NCBI RefSeq assembly: GCF_900461455.1
Contig: NZ_UGIA01000001.1
Coordinates: 1,178,001-1,242,000, forward strand
From: Helicobacter acinonychis
GTDB lineage: Bacteria > Campylobacterota > Campylobacteria > Campylobacterales > Helicobacteraceae
Direction: 5' to 3'
Length of the DNA: 64,000 nucleotides
In this document: in pieces, positions 42,904 to 52,522 of the stretch
How positions within the stretch are numbered: position 1 is the stretch's first letter
Layout: every line of letters starts with the position of its first letter
Notes under the pieces: model-generated
Told to the model about the DNA's origin: nothing
The model's input: only the letters and a program-made list of their open reading frames with translations
Databases searched by the model: none
Program-made: the position numbers and the translations under genes

Positions 42904-43104
42904 TTATTCAACACTAGAAGAATAATACGCGTTAATGGCAGTGTTAATGCGAGCGATATTTCTTCTGGCTTTCTTAATCTCGTTAGGATTACTCAATTGC
43001 ATGGTCTTTAACTTAACGCGCAACTCAAAAAGCTCCGTCTTTTTAGCATGCAACAACTCTTCTAATTCCTTGATACTTTTATCTTTCAATTCAGTATATT
43101 TCAT
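42904..43104 (-). CDS. rpmC: 50S ribosomal protein L29
   Basis: 66 residues from ATG 43104 ([18 protein letters not shown]), overlapping rplP by 14 bp, with a GAGAGCGA stretch upstream as ribosome site. A longer start at 43116 is less likely. Two antiparallel helices near the exit tunnel. Confidence 0.93.
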   Translation of the reverse strand: MKYTELKDKSIKELEELLHAKKTELFELRVKLKTMQLSNPNEIKKARRNIARINTAINAYYSSSVE

Positions 43105-43516
43105 TTTCGCTCTCACAAGTTACGATTTTGGTTTTAAAAGGAAGTTTGCTCTGAGCTAGCGCTAAAGCTTCTCTCGCTAATCCTTCTTCAATGCCTAACA
43201 TTTCATAAACGATCCTGCCAGGCTTGATGTTCATCACCCATTTTTCCACAGAGCCTTTGCCTTTACCCATCCTAGTTTCTAAAGGTTTAGCAGTTAAAGG
43301 CTTATCTGGGAACACTCTAATCCACACCTTACCCACTCTTTTAACATGCCTTGTCATAGCCACCCTTGCGGATTCAATCTGGCGTGAATCAATCCTCCCA
43401 TGCTCTATAGCTTTAATCGCAATATCCCCAAACGCAATGGAATTACCACGATGGGCTTTGCCGCGATTACGCCCTTTCATTTGCTTTCTATACTTTGTTC
43501 TTTTTGGCATTAACAT
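43091..43516 (-). CDS. rplP: 50S ribosomal protein L16
   Basis: 141 residues, starts [20 protein letters not shown] and has [20 protein letters not shown]. It helps shape the A site. 2 bp gap to rpsC. Confidence 0.97.
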   Translation of the reverse strand: MLMPKRTKYRKQMKGRNRGKAHRGNSIAFGDIAIKAIEHGRIDSRQIESARVAMTRHVKRVGKVWIRVFPDKPLTAKPLETRMGKGKGSVEKWVMNIKPGRIVYEMLGIEEGLAREALALAQSKLPFKTKIVTCESENEIY

Positions 43517-43518
43517 AA

Positions 43519-44223
43519 TTATTGCCTCCCTCTTCTGCTTCTTCTAGGCTCTCTTTCTTCTTTAACCTCTTCTTTCTTTTCAAATTGGATGCCTTTTTGC
43601 AAAACTTCCCCTTTGAAAATCCACACTTTCACACCAATAATACCATAGACCGTCATCGCTTCAGCAAAGCCATAATCAATCTTAGCCCTTAAAGTATGTA
43701 AAGGCACGCGCCCTTCCATATACCACTCAGTGCGGGCAATTTCAGCCCCTGCTAAACGACCAGAAACACGCACCTTAACCCCTTTAGCACCAGATTTTAA
43801 CGCCGCTTGCATGACCTTTTTCATCGCACGACGGAAAGCGACCCTTTTTTCTAGTTGGGTGGCTACATTTTCTGCGGCTAATTGAGCGTCAGCTTGGGGG
43901 CGTTTGACTTCTTTAATATTAATGGAGACTTCTTTTTTGATGAGCGTTTTTAGACCTTCTTTGACTTTTTCAATATCCACGCCTTTTTTACCAATGATAA
44001 GCCCTGGGCGAGCCGCCACAACCGTAACGCGCAGTTTTTTAGCCGCTCTTTCAATCACAATTTGGCTCACGCCTGCATAATAAAGCTCTTTTTTAAGAAA
44101 CTTTCTGATCTTATTGTCTTCATCAATATTGCTTGGAGCGGTGCGAGCGCTAGGAAACCATCTAGAAGTCCAATTCCTATTAATACCTAATCTTAAACCT
44201 ACCGGATTAACTTTTTGTCCCAT
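43519..44223 (-). CDS. rpsC: 30S ribosomal protein S3
   Basis: 234 residues; KH domain with [20 protein letters not shown] and the C-terminal [20 protein letters not shown] region, plus a charged [12 protein letters not shown] tail. It lines the mRNA entry site. Confidence 0.97.
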   Translation of the reverse strand: MGQKVNPVGLRLGINRNWTSRWFPSARTAPSNIDEDNKIRKFLKKELYYAGVSQIVIERAAKKLRVTVVAARPGLIIGKKGVDIEKVKEGLKTLIKKEVSINIKEVKRPQADAQLAAENVATQLEKRVAFRRAMKKVMQAALKSGAKGVKVRVSGRLAGAEIARTEWYMEGRVPLHTLRAKIDYGFAEAMTVYGIIGVKVWIFKGEVLQKGIQFEKKEEVKEEREPRRSRRGRQ

Positions 44224-44226
44224 GCC

Positions 44227-44595
44227 CTACTTACCCTCTGCTTGATTTTTTTTATGGCTTTTAGAAGATTTCATTTCTTTCCCTTCTGCTACTTCTACGA
44301 ATACATGAGATGTTGGTTTTCTAATGGCTGTGGCTCTACCTTTAGCCCTTGGAATGGAGCGCCTAATCACAGGACCAGCATCCACTCTGCAAGAAACAAT
44401 AAGGGCACTTTTAGCGTCCAAAGAGCCATTAGCGACTGCAGAAGCGACTACCTTTGAAAGCACTCTAGCTGCTTTATTAGGCGTAAATTCCAAACTAGCG
44501 ATCGCTAATTCAACATTCATGCCTTGAATTTGTCTTGCAATCAATCTGGCTTTAGTAGGAGATAACCGCACAAATCTTAATAACGCTTTGCTCAT
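44227..44595 (-). CDS. rplV: 50S ribosomal protein L22
   Basis: 122 residues: [15 protein letters not shown] at the start and [20 protein letters not shown] at the tunnel hairpin, followed by a charged tail. Macrolide contacts lie in the hairpin. Confidence 0.96.
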   Translation of the reverse strand: MSKALLRFVRLSPTKARLIARQIQGMNVELAIASLEFTPNKAARVLSKVVASAVANGSLDAKSALIVSCRVDAGPVIRRSIPRAKGRATAIRKPTSHVFVEVAEGKEMKSSKSHKKNQAEGK

Positions 44596-44604
44596 TCTAC
44601 TTCC

Positions 44605-44886
44605 TTACTTACCAATCTTTTTTTGGACACTGCCTTTGTGCCCTTTAAAAGTTCTTGTAGGAGCGAATTCCCCTAACTTATAACCCACATGGTTTTCTGT
44701 GATATACACAGGGATAAAAACCCTTCCGTTATGCACATTATAAGTAAAACCAATCATTTCAGGCAAAATGGTGCTTCTTCTAGACCATGTTTTAATGGGG
44801 CGGTTATCCTTACTCTCTTTTGCCTTGAGCGTTTTCTTCATCAAGTGGTCGTCTATAAAAGGACCCTTTTTAATTGACCTAGACAT
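44605..44886 (-). CDS. rpsS: 30S ribosomal protein S19
   Basis: 93 residues, [18 protein letters not shown] ... with [20 protein letters not shown]. Pairs with S13 in the head of the small subunit. Confidence 0.97.
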   Translation of the reverse strand: MSRSIKKGPFIDDHLMKKTLKAKESKDNRPIKTWSRRSTILPEMIGFTYNVHNGRVFIPVYITENHVGYKLGEFAPTRTFKGHKGSVQKKIGK

Positions 44887-44897
44887 TCTTTAACCCT

Positions 44898-45728
44898 TTA
44901 TTTGTGTTTCTTTCTGGAAATGATGAGCTTATCGCTAGCTTTTTTCTTTCTAGTTTTATAGCCCTTAGCTGGAGTGCCCCAAGGCGATACAGGATGACCG
45001 CTTGTCCCTGTTTTACCCTCACCCCCACCATGCGGGTGATCCACTGGGTTCATGGCACTTCCACGAGTTTGTGGGCGAATCCCTCTGTGGCGGTTGCGCC
45101 CTGCTTTACCAATAGAAACATTGATAAAATCTTCGTTCCCTACCACGCCAATACTTGCCATACATTCGCTTAAAATGTAGCGCATTTCAGAGCTTGGCAT
45201 TCTAATGATAGTGTATTTATTTTCCCTACCCATGATTTGAGCGCTCATTCCTGCACTTCTTGCTAATTGTCCGCCAGCTCCCGGATGCATTTCAATGTTA
45301 TGCACCACCGTTCCTATGGGGATATTTTTCAACTTCATCGCAAAGCCCACTTTAATATCCAAACCGCCTTCAGCAGCGATAACGCTATCCCCTACTTTCA
45401 AACCACTTGGCTGTAAAATATAGCGTTTATCCCCATCAGGATAGACTACAAGAGCGATGCGCGCGTTTCTGTAAGGATCATACTCAATCGCAACCACTTT
45501 CCCTTCAATATTGTATTTATTGCGTTTGAAATCAATAATACGATAGAGTTTTTTAGCCCCTCTCTCTTTGTGGCGGCTGGTGATGCGTCCATTATTGTTC
45601 CTCCCTGCTGTCGCTTTAAGCTTAGTGAGTAAGCCTTTGACACTGCTTTTTGCGGTAATATCTTTAGAATCCAACACCGACATGAAGCGTCTGCTTGGAG
45701 TGTAGGGCTTATAAGTTTTAATCGCCAT
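44898..45728 (-). CDS. rplB: 50S ribosomal protein L2
   Basis: 276 residues, a key protein for subunit joining and peptidyl transfer. [20 protein letters not shown] and [20 protein letters not shown] carry the conserved His region. Confidence 0.97.
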   Translation of the reverse strand: MAIKTYKPYTPSRRFMSVLDSKDITAKSSVKGLLTKLKATAGRNNNGRITSRHKERGAKKLYRIIDFKRNKYNIEGKVVAIEYDPYRNARIALVVYPDGDKRYILQPSGLKVGDSVIAAEGGLDIKVGFAMKLKNIPIGTVVHNIEMHPGAGGQLARSAGMSAQIMGRENKYTIIRMPSSEMRYILSECMASIGVVGNEDFINVSIGKAGRNRHRGIRPQTRGSAMNPVDHPHGGGEGKTGTSGHPVSPWGTPAKGYKTRKKKASDKLIISRKKHK

Positions 45729-45743
45729 AACGCTTTCTCCTTT

Positions 45744-46025
45744 CTACGCGCCAAGGGCGACAATGCTAGCACCCTCTGGAACTTTCACATAAAATTTCTT
45801 AAAAGACTTTCTTTGTCCAAGTTTCCCTCTAAAGCGTTTCACCTTACCCTCTTGTTTCAAAGAATTGATTTTTAAAGGCTCAAAGCCAAAGTAAGTTTTA
45901 AACACTTCTTTAAGCTGGTTTTTGGTCATATTTTGAGCCGTTTGGACCACTAAAACGCCTTTTTCTTGCAATCCTAATGACTTTTCAGTGTAAAGAATTG
46001 ACTTTATATCCATGATGTCTGCCAT
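45744..46025 (-). CDS. rplW: 50S ribosomal protein L23
   Basis: 93 residues; sits at the tunnel exit and is the docking site for trigger factor and [23 protein letters not shown] and VRKF-like [20 protein letters not shown] are visible. 3 bp gap to rplD. Confidence 0.95.
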   Translation of the reverse strand: MADIMDIKSILYTEKSLGLQEKGVLVVQTAQNMTKNQLKEVFKTYFGFEPLKINSLKQEGKVKRFRGKLGQRKSFKKFYVKVPEGASIVALGA

Positions 46026-46028
46026 TTT

Positions 46029-46676
46029 TTACTCCTCTGTCTTATCTTGCACCACATGCTGAAACGCTACTTCTTCCATCACTACCGAGCTAAACGCCGC
46101 TAAAAGATAAGCGTTTAATTCGCTCACATCAATAACAAGGCATTTTTTAAGGTTACTAAAGGCTAACTCAGTGTATTCGTCCATGTTCATGCACACAAAC
46201 AAAGTGTCTCGTTGCTCTAAAGCTTGGAACATTTTGTTCGCTTCTTTAGCCAAATGCTTCCTTTTATTGTATTCAACCACGCCTTTTATAGCAATTTTTT
46301 CCACCACAAAAAGCTTATTCGCTTGTGCTTTTTCTTCTAAAGCATATTCTAAAGCTAAGCGTTTTTGTTTTTTATTGATTTTAAGGTTGTAATTGCGGTT
46401 GTTCGTAGCCCCATGAGAGACACCCCCACCGACAAACACAGGCGAAGTGATGCTCCCTGCTCTAGCTCTTCCGCCCCCTTTTTGTGCCCAAGGCTTCCTA
46501 CCGCCCCCACTCACTTCAGCACGGTTTTTACTTTTAGCGGTATTAGCACGCACAGAAGATAAATAGTGCTTCACATAAAGATAGAGATTATGGCTGTTAA
46601 TACCCTCATATCTTTTGGGTAACTCCATGCTACCCTTTTCTTTCAAATGGCTGTCTAAAACGATGGCCTTACTCAT
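46029..46676 (-). CDS. rplD: 50S ribosomal protein L4
   Basis: 215 residues with the tunnel loop [20 protein letters not shown]. In E. coli L4 represses its own operon; no such leader element was recognised here. Confidence 0.97.
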   Translation of the reverse strand: MSKAIVLDSHLKEKGSMELPKRYEGINSHNLYLYVKHYLSSVRANTAKSKNRAEVSGGGRKPWAQKGGGRARAGSITSPVFVGGGVSHGATNNRNYNLKINKKQKRLALEYALEEKAQANKLFVVEKIAIKGVVEYNKRKHLAKEANKMFQALEQRDTLFVCMNMDEYTELAFSNLKKCLVIDVSELNAYLLAAFSSVVMEEVAFQHVVQDKTEE

Positions 46677-46709
46677 ATCAAACCCTTTATATTACATTCA
46701 ACGATGGTT

Positions 46710-47285
46710 TTATAACGCCCTAATGCGCCCATAAGCCCCAGAAAAGCCGGCTACTGAACCCTTTAGAACTAACACCATACTTTCTTTATCAAAAGAGAGC
46801 ACCTCGTTTTGACAAGTAACTAGCTCATTGCCATAATGCCCCGCCATTTTCCTACCCTTTTGCACCCTTCCTGGCCATTCTCTGTTACCAATAGAACCAG
46901 GACGGCGGTGGAATCGGCTCCCATGAGCTGCAGGCCCGCCTTGGAAATTCCAACGCTTCATCACCCCTGCAAAGCCTCTTCCTTTAGTTTTAAAGCTCGC
47001 TTTAACCCTTTTAAGCGTTTCTAAAGCACTCAAATCCAAATCGCCAAGCTCTTTTTGTTGGGAAGCTTTTAAGGTAGCGAAATGGTTAAACTCTTTGCTG
47101 AGTTGGTATTTCTTTTGCTGGCCTTCAATCGCCTTATTGTGTTTTTTATGCATCGCATAGGCCACTAAAGCTTTTCCGTTTTCTAGCTGGCACACTTTCG
47201 CTTGCAAGACTTTAAGCAAGGTTACAGGCGTGCTGTTAGCATCAATGGTGCGACTCATGCCTATCTTTTGAACTAAAAATTCCAT
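46710..47285 (-). CDS. rplC: 50S ribosomal protein L3
   Basis: 191 residues; starts [20 protein letters not shown], with central [20 protein letters not shown], which reaches the peptidyl transferase centre, and a GRIRAL end. Confidence 0.97.
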   Translation of the reverse strand: MEFLVQKIGMSRTIDANSTPVTLLKVLQAKVCQLENGKALVAYAMHKKHNKAIEGQQKKYQLSKEFNHFATLKASQQKELGDLDLSALETLKRVKASFKTKGRGFAGVMKRWNFQGGPAAHGSRFHRRPGSIGNREWPGRVQKGRKMAGHYGNELVTCQNEVLSFDKESMVLVLKGSVAGFSGAYGRIRAL

Positions 47286-47318
47286 ATCTAACCCTTAATT
47301 TATTTATCTGTGTTAGGA

Positions 47319-47633
47319 CTACTTCGTTTCCATAGAAGTTACTTCTACATCCACTTCAGGAGCTAAATCTAACTTCATCAAGCTATCCACGGTTTCTGGG
47401 GTGGCCGAAATAATATCAATCAATCGGCTATAAACCCTAATCTCAAACTGCTCTCTTGAATCCTTATTGACATGCGGAGAGCGTAAAACGGTGTAACGCT
47501 TATTCTTAGTCGGTAAAGGGATAGGCCCTCTAATTTCAGAACCTGAACGCTTTACGGCTTCCACGATAGCCACAACGGAGCGATCCAACACTCTATGGTC
47601 ATAAGCTTTGAGCTTCAACCTGATTTTTTCCAT
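47319..47633 (-). CDS. rpsJ: 30S ribosomal protein S10
   Basis: 104 residues from ATG 47633 ([17 protein letters not shown]) after a GGAGAG box; the upstream GTG-like reading to 47660 is rejected. S10 is also the NusE antitermination factor. First gene of the 29-gene ribosomal operon. Confidence 0.97.
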   Translation of the reverse strand: MEKIRLKLKAYDHRVLDRSVVAIVEAVKRSGSEIRGPIPLPTKNKRYTVLRSPHVNKDSREQFEIRVYSRLIDIISATPETVDSLMKLDLAPEVDVEVTSMETK

Positions 47634-47700
47634 AAACTCTCCTAAAAGAACTCGTTTCATTCATTGCTAAATAGAATAAAACAATAAAATAAAAACTGAA

Positions 47701-47729
47701 ATACTACTCAAAATGCACCATTTAGTCAA
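47701..47729 (-). promoter_or_regulatory. Promoter of the S10-spc-alpha operon
   Basis: TTGACT (47729-47724), a 17-bp spacer and TAGTAT (47706-47701) give a near-consensus sigma-80 promoter, rare in a species with weak -35 boxes. The start would be near 47694 with a leader of about 60 nt. The gap 47634-47840 also holds AT-rich sequence before the divergent ATPase gene. Confidence 0.7.
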
Positions 47730-47840
47730 TAGATTTTACCCTTTTTAGGTGCTTTTTAGGGATTTTTACTTCCTTTTTATAAGGAAATATAAAGAAAATG
47801 CGGTATGCTTATCTTATTCAATTCCATTAAAAGGAAGTTC

Positions 47841-48929
47841 ATGCCCCTTTCTTGCTTGCACCCTTTTGGCCCTTTTGAAACCCCTAACGAACCTAGCCTT
47901 AGTAACCCCCTTTTAGATCCACATTCAAGCGATAAAATTTGTCTTTTAGGCCCGATGAAATCCGGTAAAACCACTTTCGCACTCAAATTAGCAAAGCGTT
48001 TTAAAAACCCTGTGTATATCAATTACAATGACATGCGCTTGAATAAAAATATCTTAAGCTCTTGGCTTTTAAAATGGCATTTAGAAAAGAAAATGGATTT
48101 GCTCATTTTAGACAATATCGATCGCTTGGATTTCAGCCTGCCAAAGCTCGCTCAAATCATTCTTATCCCTAGCCTTTTAAGCCCTATAATAATGCCAGAT
48201 TTTAGCCTATGCTATGCGTTAGGGTTGAGTTTTAAAGAATACAGCCGCTTTTTCAAGCCCAACACCCCTAAAAGTGCTCTGTTTAACCGCTTTTTAAAAG
48301 AGGGCAATGCTTTAGATTCGCTTTTTACAGGGAATAAACAAGGAAAAATCCTAAAAAAACAAGAAAATATCAAATCAGTCTTTCAAGCTTACGCCCCTTT
48401 AATGGCTAAAATCTGTGCTTATCAATCCAAGTTTATGAGCGTTTTTTACCTTTATACCCAACTCAAAAAAGAGCTTAAAATCTCTAAAGACACTCTCTAT
48501 AAACTTTTACACACCCTAGAACAACAACGAATCCTTTTTTTAGTCCCCAGTTTTGAAAGCAATAAAACCAAATTGTATTTGTGCGATTTTGCTTTGCCTT
48601 ATAGCTTGACTTCTAGCCCCTCGCTTTTAAATATCTTTGAAAACATGGTTTTTTTAGAGCTTTACAAACAATTCCCCAACCACAAGCTTTACTCCCATGA
48701 TAACGGAATCTTCATCTTAAGCGAAAACGACGCTAACAAGCTCGCCCTCATCGCCCATGCTTTCCCCACGCCCCATTTTTTAGAAAAACAGCTTTTATGG
48801 TGTAATGAACATGGGTTTTTAAACATCATCGTCGTTTCTATCAACGCCCCCACTTTAGCGGTTAATTCTTCTTACAAACACCTTAATTTTATTGATTTTT
48901 CTTTGGATATTCAATCTATTTTGGTATAA
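47841..48929 (+). CDS. P-loop ATPase of unknown function (HP1321-like)
   Basis: From ATG 47841, with an AAAAGGAAG box, 362 residues. Walker A GPMKSGKTT at residues 37-45, Walker B LLILDNIDRLD near 85, then a helical part and a C-terminal DUF4143-like region (FALPYSLTSSPSLLNIFENM, VFLELYK). Such two-part ATPases are widespread and of unknown use, often regulators or toxin-antitoxin-like modules. It diverges from rpsJ. The family name is inferred from the motif order. Confidence 0.8.
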   Translation: MPLSCLHPFGPFETPNEPSLSNPLLDPHSSDKICLLGPMKSGKTTFALKLAKRFKNPVYINYNDMRLNKNILSSWLLKWHLEKKMDLLILDNIDRLDFSLPKLAQIILIPSLLSPIIMPDFSLCYALGLSFKEYSRFFKPNTPKSALFNRFLKEGNALDSLFTGNKQGKILKKQENIKSVFQAYAPLMAKICAYQSKFMSVFYLYTQLKKELKISKDTLYKLLHTLEQQRILFLVPSFESNKTKLYLCDFALPYSLTSSPSLLNIFENMVFLELYKQFPNHKLYSHDNGIFILSENDANKLALIAHAFPTPHFLEKQLLWCNEHGFLNIIVVSINAPTLAVNSSYKHLNFIDFSLDIQSILV

Positions 48930-48937
48930 TAATTATT

Positions 48938-49033
48938 ATCTATTTATCTATTTATCTATTTATCTATTTATCTATTTATCTATTTATCTATTTATCTATT
49001 TATCTATTTATCTATTTATCTATTTATCTATTT
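48938..49033. repeat. Octanucleotide tandem array (ATCTATTT x 12)
   Basis: Exactly 96 bp made of twelve copies of the 8-bp unit without a mismatch. It lies 9 bp after the ATPase stop and about 157 bp before the next ATG, in noncoding DNA. A TATAAT (48926-48931) overlaps the ATPase stop and would start transcription at the array edge. Eight is not a multiple of three, but since no frame crosses it, length changes would act on spacing or RNA structure. Confidence 0.95.
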
Positions 49034-49119
49034 AATATTAAGCACCATTATGCATTTTTTAAATGATTATTACATATTTTTATTTTTTCTTAAGCTAACC
49101 CTTTATATACTTCCAAACC

Positions 49120-49160
49120 CTTGTATTTTTGAGAGATCCCATCTATCCCAAAAATACAAG
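49120..49160. repeat. Perfect 12-bp inverted repeat before the exported protein gene
   Basis: CTTGTATTTTTG (49120-49131) and CAAAAATACAAG (49149-49160) are exact complements around a 17-nt loop. A TATATA box lies just upstream (about 49104). The stem therefore could begin the mRNA leader and end about 30 nt before the ATG at 49190. No U run follows, so it is not a clear terminator. Confidence 0.75.
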
Positions 49161-49189
49161 AGATTTTAACTGATACTCAAGGGAATAAA

Positions 49190-49771
49190 ATGAAAACATG
49201 GATCAAATTCATTCTTGGCTCTCTTTTGTCTTTAAGTTTTTTAATTCAAGCAGTGCATGCTGAAATCTTGCAAGATACGACCAACTACCCTAATTGGCTT
49301 AAAACCAACCTTTTTGATGGCAATAATCCGCTCAATCAATATGTCGGATCAGCCTCTATGACCGGTAAAAGGAACGATTTTTACGCCAATTACATCCCCT
49401 ATGACGACAAGTTATTCCCAGAAAAAAACGCCGAAAAAGTGGCTTTTTTAAGGGCTAAAATGAACGCTTACAGCTCTTTAGAGATTGTCTTATTAACTAA
49501 AAAAGTGCGGGAGCGCATTTATAAGGAGTTTCAAAATAAATCCATCAATAATTTGTTTGAAGTGGTTGATTTTTTGGTCTCTAAATCCATTTTGGCTAAA
49601 AGATTCGTGGATAACGCTAACAAGCGCGTCTACATCATGGTGCAATTCCCTTTTGTCTATCCTGAAGATCTTATCGCTCATTTCAAAGGGAAAAGTATCG
49701 AACTTTCTCCAAAAAGCGCTAAAAGTTTGAGCGTAATTTTAAACAAGGTGCTATTTAATGTGGATACTTAA
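49190..49771 (+). CDS. Exported LPP20-like protein of unknown function (HP1322-like)
   Basis: A signal peptide ([20 protein letters not shown], cut after AVHA) is followed by a domain that recalls Lpp20: [36 protein letters not shown] and [11 protein letters not shown]. The 193-residue protein has no lipobox. An AGGGAA site precedes the ATG. Its leader contains a 12-bp inverted repeat and an octanucleotide array. It converges with rnhB (4 bp overlap). LPP20 relation is inferred from the pattern only. Confidence 0.8.
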   Translation: MKTWIKFILGSLLSLSFLIQAVHAEILQDTTNYPNWLKTNLFDGNNPLNQYVGSASMTGKRNDFYANYIPYDDKLFPEKNAEKVAFLRAKMNAYSSLEIVLLTKKVRERIYKEFQNKSINNLFEVVDFLVSKSILAKRFVDNANKRVYIMVQFPFVYPEDLIAHFKGKSIELSPKSAKSLSVILNKVLFNVDT

Positions 49772-50349
49772 GAAAATAGGTTGTTTTTAAGCACAAAGCT
49801 ATGCCTATGAAAGGGCGTAGCCCCTAGTTTAGCAATCGCTTCTATGTGTTTTTTGGTCCCATACCCGCAATTCTTATCCCAACCGTATTCCTTAAACAAG
49901 GCGTGCAATTCTAGCATTTCTCTGTCTTTGGAAGTTTTTGCTAAAACAGACGCCATAGCGATTTGAGCGATTTTCTCATCGCCCTTGATGATCGTTTTTA
50001 GATTAGAATAGCGTTTATTCAAACCAAACGCCGTGTTGCCGTCTATATTGATTGTTTGAGCTAAAGGGCTTAGCTTTTCTAAAATTTCTTGCACAGCGAG
50101 TTTCAAACACACCCCCAAACTCAAGCTATCAATTTCACCTGCGCTTTTTTTAATTACGCAAAATTTGACCTCATCATGCGATTCGATTTTATCTTCTAAG
50201 AAAAAGCGCTTATTTTGGCTGAGTTTTTTGCTATCTTTAAGACCCATTTTTAGAAAATCTAAGGCTATTTTTTCACCACACACCACCCCAGCCACAAAAA
50301 GCGAACCAACCAAACACCCCCTACCCGCTTCATCAATGCCTAGAGTCAT
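49768..50349 (-). CDS. rnhB: Ribonuclease HII
   Basis: Removes RNA from RNA-DNA hybrids and single ribonucleotides. 193 residues. [20 protein letters not shown] carries the first acidic pair (Asp5, Glu6); [13 protein letters not shown] and the later D and YGTKKH complete the site. Confidence 0.95.
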   Translation of the reverse strand: MTLGIDEAGRGCLVGSLFVAGVVCGEKIALDFLKMGLKDSKKLSQNKRFFLEDKIESHDEVKFCVIKKSAGEIDSLSLGVCLKLAVQEILEKLSPLAQTINIDGNTAFGLNKRYSNLKTIIKGDEKIAQIAMASVLAKTSKDREMLELHALFKEYGWDKNCGYGTKKHIEAIAKLGATPFHRHSFVLKNNLFS

Positions 50350-51023
50350 TTAAAATGCCTTATTTTTTAGTGTTGTCTTTTGGTTTAAAATTTTCCTTTG
50401 CAACTTGAATGCCAAAAAACACTCCATGCTTGAATTTTGATTGTTATTCATTTTCTTTGTATCTTTGTGGCTTAAAACATCAATGTTATAAATAATACTA
50501 AATATTATACAAAACATTGCTGAAACAATTATAAACACAAGGCTTGCCAAAGGCCCTCTGACTGCTTTTTCATAATTTTCGCATGATCTTTTTGCTTGAA
50601 TTTCATGTTCTTGTTTTTCCTTTTTTATACTCTCTCTTTCTGCATCCGTATCGCTTTGCAATATTCTAATATCATATTCTATTGTCTTGACCTGGTTATC
50701 AAAATAAGCCTCATGCATTATCAAACAATTATAATATAAGCCGAACCGAGTGTATGAATAACTAAAACCGTGTAACAAATCAAAGAAATAATAACCGCAC
50801 ATACTGAAACTATACGATCCCAAGGCGCTAAACGGAAGCAATCAATAGGTTGCAAAATAGGAGCCATATTTATCTTTATATGCTACAAACGGCATAAATC
50901 CAAGCACCACTACCAAAACTTGGATAAGCGTGGTGCATTTTTGTTTGGTGAAATCATACCGAACGCTATTGATTTTAAAAAGTAAGACTCTCTTTCTGTT
51001 TTAATTTTTTCTTCATCTGCCAT
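50350..51023 (-). pseudogene. HP1324-like membrane protein, frameshifted and stopped
   Basis: ATG 51023 gives MADEEKIKTERES. From about 50985 another frame takes over as KINSVRYDFTKQKCTTLIQ, then a membrane span VLVVVLGFMPFVAYKDKYG. A TGA at about 50844 stops it, after which LLPFSALGSYSFSMCGYYFF continues in the open frame to 50350. Total length is two bases over a multiple of three, matching one lost base. A coiled-coil (about 60-100) and another span (LASLVFIIVSAMFCIIFSII) follow. Function unknown; at least two lesions make it inactive. Confidence 0.65.
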
Positions 51024-51070
51024 GCAAAAACCTTAATCTTGCTAAAATCTAACTCCCCCACCCAAGGTTT

Positions 51071-52462
51071 TCAAACCTTAGGTCCAATCATTTTTTCAGG
51101 CACTACGAATTTGTCAAAATCTTCAGTGCTCAATAGCTTCAATTCCACTGCACTTTCTTTTAAAGAAATGCCTTTTTTGTGGGCGTTTTTAGCGATTTTA
51201 GCGGCGTTTTCATAGCCTACATGCGGGTTGAGAGCGGTTACTAGCATTAAAGAATGATGCAAGTAATAATCAATTTTTTCTCTATTAGGTTCAATGCCAC
51301 TCGCGCAATGGATATTAAAACTTTCCATGCTATCGCTTAGCAGCCTTAAACTTTGCAAGAAATTATAAATAATCACCGGCTTAAAAACATTCAATTCAAA
51401 ATTACCCTGACTGGCTGCAACACCAATAGCGGTATCATTCCCCATCACCTGCACGGCTACCATTGTCATCGCTTCGCATTGCGTGGGATTGACTTTACCG
51501 GGCATAATAGAGCTACCTGGCTCGTTTTCAGGGATATTCAGCTCGCCCAAACCACAGCGCGGCCCACTCGCAAGCCATCTAATATCGTTAGCGATTTTCA
51601 TCAAATTCGCCGCCAAAGCTTTAAGAGCCCCATGTGCATAAGCGATAGCGTCATGGCTAGTGAGAGCGTGGAATTTATTAGGTGCAGAGATAAATTTCAC
51701 CCCACTAAATTGGCTCAATTCTTCAGCCACTTTTTCGCTCAATTCTTTATGAGCGTTTAGCCCGGTACCTACGGCAGTCCCACCTATGGCTAGCTCTCTT
51801 AAATGCTCCAAACTCTCTAAAATTTGTTGTTTAGAATGCTCTAGCATGCTCGCATAACCGCTAAATTCTTGCCCCAAAGTTAAAGGCGTGGCGTCTTGTA
51901 AATGCGTGCGCCCAATTTTGACAATCTCTTTAAATTGTTGGCTTTTTTCTTTAAAGGTTTTTAACAAATTCTCCAAACTAGGGAGCAGTTTATGCGTGAT
52001 TTCTAGCACGCTCACAATATGCATTGCGGTAGGGAAAGTGTCGTTAGAGCTTTGGGACATATTCACATCATCGTTAGGGTGGATGAGTTTTTTCTCTCTA
52101 AAATTACCCCCTAAAATTTCGGTAGCCTTATTGGCAATGACTTCATTGAGATTCATGTTCGTTTGAGTCCCACTCCCTGTTTGCCATATCACTAAAGGGA
52201 ATTCGCCGCACAACTCACCTTTTAAAATGCAATCGCACGCCTTGATAATGGCTTGCGATTTTTCTAGACTCAATTTTCCTAACTTGTGATTGACTACCGC
52301 TAAACTTCTTTTAAGCTTTGCAAACGCGCCAATCAGCTCTTTAGGCATTCTTTCAGTGCCGATTTTAAAGTTTTCAAAGCTGCGTTGCGTTTGAGCCCCC
52401 CAGTATTTGCTGTCATCTACTTGAATTTCGCCCATCGTGTCATGTTCGATTCTAAATTGCAT
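51071..52462 (-). CDS. fumC: Class II fumarate hydratase
   Basis: Interconverts fumarate and malate; oxygen-stable class. 463 residues, with [14 protein letters not shown], the general-acid region [14 protein letters not shown] and signature [17 protein letters not shown], standard family length. A plain ATG at 52462 with upstream AAAGGA. The downstream gap to the broken gene is short. Confidence 0.95.
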   Translation of the reverse strand: MQFRIEHDTMGEIQVDDSKYWGAQTQRSFENFKIGTERMPKELIGAFAKLKRSLAVVNHKLGKLSLEKSQAIIKACDCILKGELCGEFPLVIWQTGSGTQTNMNLNEVIANKATEILGGNFREKKLIHPNDDVNMSQSSNDTFPTAMHIVSVLEITHKLLPSLENLLKTFKEKSQQFKEIVKIGRTHLQDATPLTLGQEFSGYASMLEHSKQQILESLEHLRELAIGGTAVGTGLNAHKELSEKVAEELSQFSGVKFISAPNKFHALTSHDAIAYAHGALKALAANLMKIANDIRWLASGPRCGLGELNIPENEPGSSIMPGKVNPTQCEAMTMVAVQVMGNDTAIGVAASQGNFELNVFKPVIIYNFLQSLRLLSDSMESFNIHCASGIEPNREKIDYYLHHSLMLVTALNPHVGYENAAKIAKNAHKKGISLKESAVELKLLSTEDFDKFVVPEKMIGPKV

Positions 52463-52522
52463 GCTAATCCTTTGAAATTTGATTTTAAAACCTTAAAAAA
52501 ATAGCATAAACTCCTATACCTT

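Noticed and set aside
48938-49033. CRISPR-like array
   Set aside because: It is a simple 8-bp tandem repeat with no spacers and no cas genes nearby.
48938-49160. Type I toxin-antitoxin (AapA-like) in the gap
   Set aside because: No short toxin frame with the known AapA end was found in this gap or in 59894-60176.
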